Source: Mucilaginibacter xinganensis (GTDB lineage Bacteria > Bacteroidota > Bacteroidia > Sphingobacteriales > Sphingobacteriaceae). From it: a DNA stretch of 64,000 bases. The stretch spans positions 38,404-102,403 of the forward strand of contig JAMFSA010000188.1 in NCBI GenBank assembly GCA_026225055.1, given 5' to 3'. Made by a program: the position numbers and the translations under genes. The notes under the pieces are model-generated. The model was not told the origin of the DNA and ran no database searches. It saw only the letters and a program-made list of their open reading frames with translations. Within the stretch, counting starts at the first letter, position 1, and every line of letters starts with the position of its first letter. Below, one piece after another: positions 9,006-17,637 of this stretch.

Positions 9006-9045
9006 ATATTTTGGGCTGTGGTCACTTTTTCACGGCCCAAAATAT
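9006..9045. terminator. bidirectional hairpin between convergent ThuA genes
   Basis: A 15-bp stem (9006-9020 with 9031-9045, one G-T pair) surrounds a 10-nt loop. It lies just after the plus-strand ThuA stop and contains the stop codon and last codons of the minus-strand ThuA. AT-rich outer pairs supply T-rich tails in both directions. Confidence 0.65.
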
Positions 9046-9789
9046 AACATTTCGTACAAGGGTAGTATAATTCTCATCCTGGAATAAGGACGGGAAATGG
9101 CCCATGGCGATGTAAATGTTCCTGGCCTTTACATGCTCGTTTGTCCATATCACGGGGTGGTCGCCCATCTTCACATTTTTCTGCGGATCATAGGTCGCTT
9201 CATCAATGCTTGCCAACACGTGTATATTAGCCCGCGGACTTTGGTTGTAGATATACCATTCATCCTTTGTTATAAATGATGCCGGTAAGCCTTTCATTAT
9301 GGGGTGATCTCTGTCTTCAACATTCAGCAATGCCGATGCGCCACCCGGAATGTAATTTTTAAATTCAATACTACCCATAAATTGCGAATACCACTGCCAT
9401 ATCGGATAGCCATCAAATACACCTAACAGGGTAGGGTGATGAAAGCCGATCCAGCCACCTTTGCCTTTTTTAATATAGTTTTCAAAAGCCATTTGTGCCG
9501 TATCACTCCAGGGGTACGGCGGATAATCTAATTGGATAAACAATTTGTATTTGCTTAAAAATTCTTTTGTTATAGGCTTGGTATCAGTGATATAATCAAT
9601 GCTAAAGTTGCTGTCGATCGCTAATTTGTTTAGCCAGATCTTTGCCGCTGTGTCAAACCTTGCATGCCCGCCACCAATCTCGGCAAGAGCTATCACCCTG
9701 AACCTCGGCTTTGTAACTTTTTGAGCTTGAACAGTATGGTTAATAGTTAATAATAGTACAAGGCATATAAAAGCCGGCGTTATTTTCAT
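9022..9789 (-). CDS. ThuA-like domain protein, paralogue 3
   Basis: A 255-residue exported ThuA-family protein with signal peptide (about 1-22, ends VQAQ). Key segments are KGGWIGFHHPT, DEWYIYNQSPRANIHV and GDHPVIWTNEH. It is the closest relative of paralogue 2, to which it is convergent. Its last codons lie within a terminator hairpin. The upstream 167-bp region shared with the DUF4468 gene carries one operator copy, which faces the other gene; I see no copy facing this one, so it may be controlled separately or by the same site acting both ways. Function as for the other ThuA genes: family known, reaction not. Confidence 0.86.
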   Translation of the reverse strand: MKITPAFICLVLLLTINHTVQAQKVTKPRFRVIALAEIGGGHARFDTAAKIWLNKLAIDSNFSIDYITDTKPITKEFLSKYKLFIQLDYPPYPWSDTAQMAFENYIKKGKGGWIGFHHPTLLGVFDGYPIWQWYSQFMGSIEFKNYIPGGASALLNVEDRDHPIMKGLPASFITKDEWYIYNQSPRANIHVLASIDEATYDPQKNVKMGDHPVIWTNEHVKARNIYIAMGHFPSLFQDENYTTLVRNVIFWAVKK

Positions 9790-9862
9790 TTTGCTTAGAT
9801 TGAATACGAAAATAACTCATTTCAGGTATGGTTTTCTGCATCGCATAGTATATCAATAAAGT

Positions 9863-9919
9863 GTAGTGCTGATGTAGTGCATTATAATTTAATTTTAGCC
9901 TCATGGTTCATGATATTTG
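9863..9919 (+). promoter_or_regulatory. operator plus promoter for DUF4468-ThuA (copy D)
   Basis: The operator GTAGTGCTGATGTAGTG lies at 9863-9879, followed after exactly 32 nt by GATATTTG at 9912-9919, the same octamer as in copy C. The -33 position is poor (TTAA), as expected for an activator-dependent promoter. The predicted leader is about 30 nt. Confidence 0.72.
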
Positions 9920-9956
9920 AGAGTACTTAATTATATCACAAATAATAAGATATAGC

Positions 9957-10487
9957 ATGTTTAAAATCCTGTTCATCAGAGTATTTACCTTGTTTTCGTT
10001 ACACGTACTGGCCCAAACCAGTAAAATAGATATCCCGATGAAAAAGGGAAAAGTGTATTATGAAAAAAGCTATAATCTGAGTGATAGTACGCAACAAAAC
10101 GAATTATTTAAGCGGGCCAAAAGATGGTTCAAGCAGGATTATCTGAATACGCAAAAGATCAAACTATCCGCAGATAAAACAACCGGCGAAATAACCGGCA
10201 CTGGCATATTTAAAATATTAACCAGCAATACCGGCAATTACTATTTTATGCGCTTTGCTATCACTATTAAGGTTTACAACGATGGATATACATACACGGC
10301 TGATCAATTTTATGAGAAACCAATAGAAAGCGGTATATCTAATCAATATTCAAAAATAGAATACCGCTGGTGGGATTACAGGCAGGGCAAGCCATGGTCT
10401 AAAGAGGATGAAACACTTTTTAAAGGGGTTGCCTCAAATGAAACCGCTTTGATGGCATCGCTTGAAGATGAAATGAGTAATAGATAA
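9957..10487 (+). CDS. DUF4468-like exported protein
   Basis: A 176-residue protein with a short signal peptide (about 1-19, LHVLAQ). The mature part resembles DUF4468 (TBP-like fold), a Bacteroidota family of small exported proteins: a start with GKVYYEKSYNLSD, then ELFKRAKRWFKQDY and DKTTGEITGTGIF. The family's function is not known. It is the first gene after operator copy D and lies 7 bp before ThuA paralogue 4, so the two are one unit and belong to the inferred sugar regulon. I see no catalytic motif. Confidence 0.68.
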   Translation: MFKILFIRVFTLFSLHVLAQTSKIDIPMKKGKVYYEKSYNLSDSTQQNELFKRAKRWFKQDYLNTQKIKLSADKTTGEITGTGIFKILTSNTGNYYFMRFAITIKVYNDGYTYTADQFYEKPIESGISNQYSKIEYRWWDYRQGKPWSKEDETLFKGVASNETALMASLEDEMSNR

Positions 10488-10494
10488 TTTCCAC

Positions 10495-11253
10495 ATGATG
10501 AAAAATTTACTCAAAACCATTTTCTGTTTATTCGTTCTGTTGATGCTTGAGCAAGCTGTATTTGCGCAAACACCCAAATTCAGGGTGCTGGCGTTTTACT
10601 CTACTAAGGTAGAATCTGATCATGTTGATTTTGCAAAGGATGCCATCAAATTTTATTCAAAAATGGCTGCTGATAAAGGCTTCGCTTTCGATACCACTCA
10701 AAACTGGAACGAGCTAAACATCGAAAACCTTAAAAACTACAAAATGGTGATCTGGCTAAATGATTTCCCGCAAACGGAAGCGCAGCGAAGTGATTTTGAA
10801 AAATATATGGAGAATGGCGGTGGTTGGATCGGTTTTCACGTAGCAGGTTATAATGATCAGTATACACACTGGCCCTGGTACGTGAATTTTTTAGGTGGAG
10901 CTGTGTTTTATAACAATAACTGGCCGCCATTACCCGCTAAAGTTATCGTGGATGACAATACTCATCCGGCAACAAAACGCCTGCCAAAGAGTTATATCGC
11001 ACCAATAAATGAATGGTACGGCTGGAAACCTGACCCGCGTGATAATAAAGATGTGCGGGTGTTGGTTACACTTGCGCCATCAAACTATCCCTTAGGTAAA
11101 AAAGATATAATTACTGAAGGCGATATACCGGTGGTGTGGACTAACACCAAATACAAAATGATCTATATGAATATGGGGCACGGCGACCAGATATTTGATT
11201 CGGCAACACAGAATAAAATGTTTGAGGACGCAGTTTTATGGCTTGCCAAGTAA
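10495..11253 (+). CDS. ThuA-like domain protein, paralogue 4
   Basis: A 252-residue exported ThuA-family protein with a signal peptide (about 1-24, AVFAQ). It is the most divergent of the four: the core reads GGGWIGFHVAGYND, NEWYGWKPDPRDNKDVRV and GDIPVVWTN, and the initial segment is FRVLAFYSTKVESDHVDF. These features place it in the ThuA branch common beside secreted glycosidases in Bacteroidota. It is translationally close to the DUF4468 gene (7 bp) and is read from operator copy D. It is convergent with the Lrp-type regulator with a 7-bp gap. The reaction is not established. Confidence 0.86.
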   Translation: MMKNLLKTIFCLFVLLMLEQAVFAQTPKFRVLAFYSTKVESDHVDFAKDAIKFYSKMAADKGFAFDTTQNWNELNIENLKNYKMVIWLNDFPQTEAQRSDFEKYMENGGGWIGFHVAGYNDQYTHWPWYVNFLGGAVFYNNNWPPLPAKVIVDDNTHPATKRLPKSYIAPINEWYGWKPDPRDNKDVRVLVTLAPSNYPLGKKDIITEGDIPVVWTNTKYKMIYMNMGHGDQIFDSATQNKMFEDAVLWLAK

Positions 11254-11260
11254 TCAATTG

Positions 11261-11737
11261 TTATTCTGATCTCAACACATAAGCCGTTTCATTCTTTACT
11301 TCCGACATTACCCAGTAGCTGGTAAACATACCCACGCCCGGAAGGTTTGCCAGTTTTTTCATCAGCAGGGTGCTGTATTCATCCATATCACGTATCACTA
11401 TCCGGAGCAGAAAATCGAATGTCCCGGTCATATGGTAGCATTCCATCACTTCTTCTAATTTTACGGCTTCCTGCATAAAAGCGGTCAGGCTTTCTTCGGT
11501 ATGCTTAACCAGTTGTACCTGTATATAGCCTACAAGTCCGCGGCCTATCTTTTTAGCATCCACAATTGCGGTAAAGCGTTTAATATATCCCAGTTCCTGT
11601 AACCGCCTTACACGAATATGAATAGGAGTAATACTTTTGTTAACCTTATGCGCCAGTTCCTTATGTGATTGCCGGGCATCCTGTTGCAGTAATCTAAGGA
11701 TCTCGTTATCCGTTTCATCAAGCACATACTTTGTCAT
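11261..11737 (-). CDS. Lrp/AsnC family transcriptional regulator
   Basis: A 158-residue protein of the normal Lrp length. The N-terminal winged helix-turn-helix (about 5-60, [27 protein letters not shown]) is followed by the RAM/ligand-binding alpha-beta domain (about 70-150, with [13 protein letters not shown] as the conserved G-x-xD core). Such proteins form dimers to octamers and sense amino acids or other small metabolites. Its start overlaps the fbp stop by four bases (ATGA), so it is translationally coupled to fructose-1,6-bisphosphatase. This suggests it reports on the gluconeogenic state (inference). The effector cannot be read from the sequence. Confidence 0.92.
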   Translation of the reverse strand: MTKYVLDETDNEILRLLQQDARQSHKELAHKVNKSITPIHIRVRRLQELGYIKRFTAIVDAKKIGRGLVGYIQVQLVKHTEESLTAFMQEAVKLEEVMECYHMTGTFDFLLRIVIRDMDEYSTLLMKKLANLPGVGMFTSYWVMSEVKNETAYVLRSE

Positions 11738-12774
11738 ACTGTTTCTGTTTTGGTATATTGATAGGATGGTTCAAATACTTCATTCATAAAGCTCTCGGCC
11801 TTTAAAACCATTTTTTCGGAACCAATAAATATGGGCGAGCGCTGGTGTAATTCATTCACTTCAACCTCCAAAATGCGCTTTGATCCATTTGTTGCCCTGC
11901 CGCCGGCCTGTTCAATTATGAACGATAGCGGGTTGCATTCATAAACCAGCCGCAGCTTGCCATTGGGTGCAGCGGCAGTACATGGGTAAATAAATATACC
12001 GCCTTTTATCAGATTCCGGTGCAGGTCGGCTACCATGGAACCTATATAACGTGACGTATAAGGGCGGTTGCTCGCTTCATCCTCCACCTGGCAATACTTG
12101 ATATAGCTTTTTACTCCCTGCGGAAAATGAACATAATACCCTTCGTTAATAGAATATATAGTCCCATTCTCCGGTATCTTCATTTCCGGGTGCGACAGGC
12201 AAAACTCCCCGATTGATGGGTCGAGCGTAAAGCCGTTAACACCCCGCCCAGTTGTATAAACCAGCATGGTTGAGGAGCCATAGATAATATAACCGGCTGC
12301 TACCTGCTCTGTACCTTTTTGCAATACATCGCTTAGCAGGGCAGGGCCCTCGGGTGATATACGGCGATAGATGGAAAATATAGTGCCAACGGGCACATTT
12401 ACGTCAATATTTGATGAGCCATCAAGCGGATCAATAGCAACGATGTACTTGGCGCTTTTTGATACCACTGAATCAATAGGTATCACCATTTCATTTTCTT
12501 CCGAGGCTACCATACAGCATTCACCGCCACTGCGTAAGGCCGAGATGAATTGCTCGTTGGCATACACATCCAGCTTTTGTTGCGATTCTCCTTGAATATT
12601 GGTATTTCCGGCGCTGCCTAAAATATCCATAAGACCTGCTTTATTTACTTCCCGGTTAACAATTTTAGCGGCTATTCCTATGTCCCTCAATAGTCTCGAA
12701 AGCTCGCCTTTTGCATATGGGAAGTCGGCCTGCTTTTCAATGATAAATTGCCCCAGCGTAGTGAAATTATTCAT
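11734..12774 (-). CDS. fbp: class 1 fructose-1,6-bisphosphatase
   Basis: A 346-residue cytoplasmic enzyme that removes the 1-phosphate of fructose 1,6-bisphosphate in gluconeogenesis. The metal site is visible as SEENE (about 91-95) and [16 protein letters not shown] (Asp115 onwards). The substrate site appears in [24 protein letters not shown] and the C-terminal [15 protein letters not shown]. Length and motif order are those of class 1 FBPases. It is divergent from pckA across 293 bp and is followed, with a 4-bp overlap, by an Lrp-type regulator. The pairing of FBPase and PEP carboxykinase points to shared gluconeogenic control. Confidence 0.96.
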   Translation of the reverse strand: MNNFTTLGQFIIEKQADFPYAKGELSRLLRDIGIAAKIVNREVNKAGLMDILGSAGNTNIQGESQQKLDVYANEQFISALRSGGECCMVASEENEMVIPIDSVVSKSAKYIVAIDPLDGSSNIDVNVPVGTIFSIYRRISPEGPALLSDVLQKGTEQVAAGYIIYGSSTMLVYTTGRGVNGFTLDPSIGEFCLSHPEMKIPENGTIYSINEGYYVHFPQGVKSYIKYCQVEDEASNRPYTSRYIGSMVADLHRNLIKGGIFIYPCTAAAPNGKLRLVYECNPLSFIIEQAGGRATNGSKRILEVEVNELHQRSPIFIGSEKMVLKAESFMNEVFEPSYQYTKTETV

Positions 12775-13067
12775 GTACTTAGTGTAAAATATACAGTATT
12801 AAATTGATTAATTATTGGGACGAATGTAAGTTAAAATAAGAATAAAAAGCAAATTTTTGACTTTATTTTAACTTTACTTAGTGTATTGAGATGTGAATTT
12901 AAGTAACCGAAACTTTACTTTTTTATTAAAATATAGCTCAAAAAAGAGCTTAAATAGTCAATATGACCTAAAATTGAATATTTAATAATCATATTTTCTA
13001 AATAATAGCACTACTATGGCATGTTATACTAAAACTGCAAACCTTTACAGTAAAGAAATTGAGGTTT

Positions 13068-14624
13068 ATGGAAAAGTTGGAACTGCAAAATTTATCACTT
13101 AAATCAAGGGGCCATTACCAGTTAAATGTTGAAGAATTAGTTCAGCAAACACTGTTAAGAAAAGAAGGGGTTTTGAACGATACCGGTGCGCTTGTTATTA
13201 ATACCGGTGAATTTACAGGCAGGAGCCCGGCTGATAAATTTATTGTAAAAGATGAGCTTACAGCCGAGATTGTCGACTGGAATAAATTTAACCATCCTAT
13301 AGATGAAGCTTACTTTTTAATCCTAAAGGATGAAATGATAACATATCTTGTACAGCAAAGTGACATATGGATCAGGGATGCTTATGCTTGCGCCGACCCG
13401 GCTGTACGTTTGAAATTACGCGTTATAAATGAAAATCCGTGGGGGAATCATTTTGCCGCCAATATGTTTATCGACCCTACTGAAACAGAGTTGAAAAACT
13501 TTGAGCCCGACTGGCTCATTATCCAGGCACCCGGGTTTAAAGCTAACCCGGTTTGCCATGGCACAAGGCAAGGTAATTTTACAGTAGTTTCATTCACACA
13601 CAAAACTATCCTGATAGGCGGTAGCGGCTATACCGGCGAAATCAAAAAGGGGATATTTACAGTACTCAACTTCATTTTGCCACAGCAGAATATATTGAGC
13701 ATGCATTGCAGTGCCAATGAAGGTGAAAAGAGGGATACCGCGTTGTTCTTCGGCCTTAGTGGAACCGGAAAAACCACATTAAGTTCAGATCCGGAGCGTA
13801 AATTGATCGGTGATGATGAACACGGATGGGATGACAAAGGTATTTTTAACTGCGAGGGTGGTTGCTATGCCAAGGTCATTAATTTATCAGCCGAATATGA
13901 ACCCGATATTTTCAGGGCTATCCGCGAAGGTGCCCTGGTTGAAAATACTGTGTTTGTAAAAGGTACCAATAAAATAGACTTTCAATGTAAAGTGATTACC
14001 GAAAATACGCGGGTAAGCTATCCGTTGGACTACATTAAAAACAGTAAGATTCCATCTGTCGCGGTTACACCTAAAAACCTGTTCTTTTTAACCTGCGATG
14101 CTTATGGTGTGTTTCCACCCATTAGTAAGCTTACTTATGAGCAGGCTATGTACTATTTCATTAATGGTTATACCGCAAAGGTGGCAGGTACAGAGGAAGG
14201 TGTAACAGAACCGCAGGTAACTTTCAGCGCTTGTTTTGGCGCCCCGTTTTTGCCATTGCATCCGGGTATTTATGCACGTTTGCTTAAAGAAAAACTGGAG
14301 AATCATCAAACCAATGTGTGGATGGTAAACACCGGGTGGACAGGCGGCGCTTATGGAACAGGGAAACGCATAAGTATAGCTTATACCAGATCCATGATCT
14401 CCGCTGCGCTAACCGAACAACTAAATGATGTGGAATATCAGTCACATCCTGTTTTTGGCTTATTAATGCCTAAAACTTGCCCTGATGTGCCTTCAGAAAT
14501 CTTAGATCCATCCAAAACATGGGCAGATAAAAAAGCTTATAATACTTCAGCTTTAGTATTAGCTGAGAAGTTTAAACAGAATTTTAAGCTCTATCAAAAT
14601 AAACACTTGGAATATGCTTTTTAA
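13068..14624 (+). CDS. pckA: phosphoenolpyruvate carboxykinase (ATP)
   Basis: A 518-residue enzyme that converts oxaloacetate and ATP to PEP, CO2 and ADP. Visible signatures: TGEFTGRSPADKFIV near the N-terminus, the kinase-1a P-loop FFGLSGTGKTTLSSDP (about 226-241), the kinase-2 region KLIGDDEHGW and the C-terminal TGWTGGAYGTGKRI. The reading frame is open from a TTG at 13059, but I prefer the ATG at 13068: it is preceded by TGAGG, gives the usual MEKLELQ start, and avoids a rare start codon. It is divergent from fbp. A hairpin terminator follows at 14680. Confidence 0.96.
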   Translation: MEKLELQNLSLKSRGHYQLNVEELVQQTLLRKEGVLNDTGALVINTGEFTGRSPADKFIVKDELTAEIVDWNKFNHPIDEAYFLILKDEMITYLVQQSDIWIRDAYACADPAVRLKLRVINENPWGNHFAANMFIDPTETELKNFEPDWLIIQAPGFKANPVCHGTRQGNFTVVSFTHKTILIGGSGYTGEIKKGIFTVLNFILPQQNILSMHCSANEGEKRDTALFFGLSGTGKTTLSSDPERKLIGDDEHGWDDKGIFNCEGGCYAKVINLSAEYEPDIFRAIREGALVENTVFVKGTNKIDFQCKVITENTRVSYPLDYIKNSKIPSVAVTPKNLFFLTCDAYGVFPPISKLTYEQAMYYFINGYTAKVAGTEEGVTEPQVTFSACFGAPFLPLHPGIYARLLKEKLENHQTNVWMVNTGWTGGAYGTGKRISIAYTRSMISAALTEQLNDVEYQSHPVFGLLMPKTCPDVPSEILDPSKTWADKKAYNTSALVLAEKFKQNFKLYQNKHLEYAF

Positions 14625-14679
14625 ACCAGGCGATATAACCAATAACTCAAAAACTACTAAACTAAATACCTCGGCCGGC

Positions 14680-14705
14680 AAGCGCAATAATTTTATTGCG
14701 CTTTT
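14680..14705 (+). terminator. terminator after pckA
   Basis: An 11-bp perfect stem (14680-14690 paired with 14693-14703, core AAGCGCAATAA) with a two-base centre is followed by T residues. It lies 55 bp after pckA and overlaps the last codons of the convergent minus-strand gene, so it probably serves both. Confidence 0.75.
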
Positions 14706-15346
14706 ACACTGGTCTGCTCAATATGTACATCCCAAATTCTTGCTTTCTCAATAACAGCTGGATCATGTGAGCAAATGAATAATCCCAGCAAAACTTCATC
14801 TGACAAATTCGGCATAACATGTGCACCCAATGTTTTAAGCGGTTCACCAATATGGCCTATTCGCATAATGATCTTTTTACCGATCCGTTGCAGCTCTATA
14901 ACCTCAAACCCCTTATCCGGAAAAAAGATTTCTCCCTCAGGATCCTTCATGTTTTCACCTTGTATTGATCGCCATTGCAGTACTGTTAAGCCATCACCAT
15001 GTTCTACAGCGCTTACATGTATGGAGCTTTCATGGGTTGATTCCCTTATCATCCATCCAATCTTGCGGTGATTATTGCCCTTATCGCCAATAAATTCAAA
15101 ATTAGCGGTAGCAATAAAATCACCTTTTATCTTTTTAAACAAGTATTGAAATTCATCGCGGTTAAACCAGATATTATAACCCGAGCCCGAAAGTGTATAA
15201 GTATGTGTTACCGGATCGTATTTTGCAGAGCCTGCAATTTTAGGGTTACCTATATCCTGGTGATGTTCAAATAAACCTAAAGTATCAATCTGGGCCATCG
15301 CTCCAAAACTTATAAAAAGCGCTAAAATAAGTAGTTTGATTTTCAT
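14693..15346 (-). CDS. secreted concanavalin-like (DUF1349-type) protein
   Basis: A 217-residue exported protein with signal peptide (1-18, FGAMAQ). The mature region reads as one beta-sandwich: an AGSAKYDPVTHTYTLSGSG start, WFNRDEFQYLFKKIKGDFIATA in the middle, HRKIGWMIRES, and GLFICSHDPAVIEKARIWDV at the end. This matches a Bacteroidota family often fused to, or encoded next to, TolB-like beta-propellers, and sometimes annotated as a biopolymer transporter, a label that is not supported by any membrane segment here. The fold suggests glycan binding or hydrolysis (inference). It is divergent from the GH30-like gene and convergent with pckA. Confidence 0.7.
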   Translation of the reverse strand: MKIKLLILALFISFGAMAQIDTLGLFEHHQDIGNPKIAGSAKYDPVTHTYTLSGSGYNIWFNRDEFQYLFKKIKGDFIATANFEFIGDKGNNHRKIGWMIRESTHESSIHVSAVEHGDGLTVLQWRSIQGENMKDPEGEIFFPDKGFEVIELQRIGKKIIMRIGHIGEPLKTLGAHVMPNLSDEVLLGLFICSHDPAVIEKARIWDVHIEQTSVKAQ

Positions 15347-15501
15347 GTGCCTAAAAATGAAAGATTAAAAATAACTGGTATGCTAAATTTACTCTTTATG
15401 CCTATATTCATCGCATCATGTTAAAATAATGATATTAAATGAGAAAAATTCATTGCCCTGAGCCTTTAATTAAGCATAACTTTATCGTTCACTTACCAAT
15501 C

Positions 15502-17406
15502 ATGAATCCTAAATATCGTTTCGCTTATCTAGCCCTGTCGTTTTTATTGTTATTTTTTGTAGAAAATGTTAATGCGCAATCAGAAGTTGCCCCCTGGGGA
15601 AACATTATGGGTATTCGCCAGCAAGGCCAGCTTTTTGATTTTGAAACCAGTTTAAATGTTTTTAGTAAGGATGATTCAAAAATAGCTATTACTGCAAAAG
15701 AGGCACAAAGGCCTCATTATATACGTGAGGGTAACAGCCAAATTGTTACTACTAATATAGATAGCATCTACTTTAAGCAAACCGTAACTGATGAGGCAGA
15801 AGGAACTATAAGAGTAAATATTAAAGTAAATGCAAAAAAGGATACCGCGGTTGATGGAGTATATTTTTGCATTAAATTATCAGGTAAGGATTATGGCAAC
15901 GGCGAATTAAATATTAAAAGATTAATGAATGGTTCATTAATGACCCACGGCTTCAGTATCAGCTCGCCACACCGTACATTTAACATTGCATTTGATAAAC
16001 CAGCCGCGGTTATTATGAAAAATGATATCGGTAAGGAAGACAATAAGTTATTTTATGTAGCTCTTACTCTGGTGGGCATGCATAAAGGCGATACACTGCA
16101 AAATACTTTCACAATAAAAGTATCGGGCGATATTGATAAAGCTCCGGTAAATATTGCAGTGAACACAGCTATACAGGGCCGTCCGTTTGATGGTTTGGGA
16201 GGAAATTTCCGTCTGCAATTCCCAAAGACAGACCCGGAGGTAATTGATTATTGCCTTGATAACTTACGCGTGGCATGGGGCCGGGTTGAAATGCCGTGGC
16301 ATTTTTGGCAATCGCAGGAAAATATGTCTCCGGCAGATTCGGCAAACCAGGCAAAGCCGGTGGTTAATTCAATGCTGATGGCGCAGCGACTCAGTAAAAA
16401 AGGAATGCCGATCATCCTTACGGCATGGTTTCCGCCAACATGGGCTATAATTGGTAAAATGAACTTCAGGCCTGTTAACGGTGTTTGGGGTAACCCCTTA
16501 AACCCGGATAAAACGCAGGCTATATATAAATCTATTACTGATTATATCGTTTACCTCAAAGCGCATTATGGGGTAGATGTTAGCATGTTCTCATTTAATG
16601 AATCTGACCTGGGTATAAACGTTAGGGTATCGCCAAAGGAGCATGATGAATTAATAAAGGGCTTAGGTGCATATTTTGTAGCACATGGTTTAAAAACAAA
16701 AATGCTTTTGGGCGATAATTCAGACGCGACAACCTATAAATTTATCTACCCAACGCTTAATGATCCTGCCGCATTGCCTTATATTGGCGCTATCTCATTC
16801 CACTCATGGCGTGGATGGGATACAGAAACATTGCAAAAATGGGCCGATGCTGCTAAACAGATCAATGTGCCGCTGATTGTGGGTGAAGGCAGTATTGATG
16901 CCCAGGCATGGGGCTATCCGCAAATATTTAAGGAACCAACCTATGCGTTAGAGGAAATTAATCTATATACCCGGTTACTGAATATATGCCAGCCCGTAAC
17001 CATACTGCAATGGCAGCTTACTACCGACTATTCACCACTTATAGGCGGCGGTATCTTTGGCAATAATGAACCATTGCATCCCGGTCAGCGTTTTTGGAAT
17101 TTGAAACAACTCGCATCAACCCCTGAGCATCTTTTTGCTATGCCGGTTACCAGCAGTACAAGTGATGTATCATGTGCCGCTTTAGGTGATAATGACAAAG
17201 GTGTTTACACCCTGCACCTGGTTAATAATGGAACAGCGCGCAAATTAACATTAACGGGGCTACCTGCTAATTTGAAGAAAATGCACCTTTATGTTACTAA
17301 TCAAACTTCAAATATGAAGGAAACATCAATTTCAAAACCAGTGAATGGCGCGATCACCTTTGAAATGAATGCGACCAGTTATTATACACTTATTGCCAGT
17401 AAGTAA
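15502..17406 (+). CDS. GH30-like clan A glycoside hydrolase
   Basis: A secreted enzyme of 634 residues from the ATG at 15502, which directly precedes a good signal peptide (MNPKYRFAYLALSFLLLFFV, then NVNAQ). An upstream in-frame ATG at 15439 would add 21 residues without signal character. An N-terminal beta-sandwich (about 25-220) is followed by a TIM barrel that starts PFDGLGGNFR. The acid/base is the Glu in FSFNESDLG and the nucleophile the Glu in LIVGEGSID, the strand 4 and strand 7 positions of clan GH-A. A C-terminal beta domain (about 555-634) is typical of GH30. The substrate (xylan, glucosylceramide or beta-1,6-glucan types are known) cannot be decided. It stands alone, divergent from the concanavalin-like gene. 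Confidence 0.75.
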   Translation: MNPKYRFAYLALSFLLLFFVENVNAQSEVAPWGNIMGIRQQGQLFDFETSLNVFSKDDSKIAITAKEAQRPHYIREGNSQIVTTNIDSIYFKQTVTDEAEGTIRVNIKVNAKKDTAVDGVYFCIKLSGKDYGNGELNIKRLMNGSLMTHGFSISSPHRTFNIAFDKPAAVIMKNDIGKEDNKLFYVALTLVGMHKGDTLQNTFTIKVSGDIDKAPVNIAVNTAIQGRPFDGLGGNFRLQFPKTDPEVIDYCLDNLRVAWGRVEMPWHFWQSQENMSPADSANQAKPVVNSMLMAQRLSKKGMPIILTAWFPPTWAIIGKMNFRPVNGVWGNPLNPDKTQAIYKSITDYIVYLKAHYGVDVSMFSFNESDLGINVRVSPKEHDELIKGLGAYFVAHGLKTKMLLGDNSDATTYKFIYPTLNDPAALPYIGAISFHSWRGWDTETLQKWADAAKQINVPLIVGEGSIDAQAWGYPQIFKEPTYALEEINLYTRLLNICQPVTILQWQLTTDYSPLIGGGIFGNNEPLHPGQRFWNLKQLASTPEHLFAMPVTSSTSDVSCAALGDNDKGVYTLHLVNNGTARKLTLTGLPANLKKMHLYVTNQTSNMKETSISKPVNGAITFEMNATSYYTLIASK

Positions 17407-17496
17407 GAAAATTTATACAAAAAGACCTGTTCATCAAGACCAGCCTAATGATTTTATATTGTTTCCTTCTTAAATCAGCTGTATAATATGCGCTTT

Positions 17497-17504
17497 TAGC
17501 TTTG
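17497..17504 (+). promoter_or_regulatory. possible -7 box for the exopolysaccharide operon
   Basis: TAGCTTTG is an exact TAnnTTTG match in the 231-bp gap before the Wzc-type gene. The -33 region is weak, and the leader would be about 125 nt. Copies of CTGTTCAT flank it at 17427-17434 and 17558-17565. This is a candidate only. Confidence 0.4.
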
Positions 17505-17637
17505 TGTATTTATAGAAATCCCTGTTTATTTTATTCATTATAGATTGAGTATTCAACCTGTTCATTGTACCGGGTGATCGTGAATATGAGGCTTTATAGC
17601 CTTAACTTTCAATATCATTTTACCGTGAAACAGCTAT

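Noticed and set aside
12998..13014. A fifth copy of the sugar operator before fbp/pckA
   Set aside because: Only the first half (GTAGTGCT, minus strand) matches; the second GTAGTG repeat is missing and no -7 box lies 32 nt downstream.
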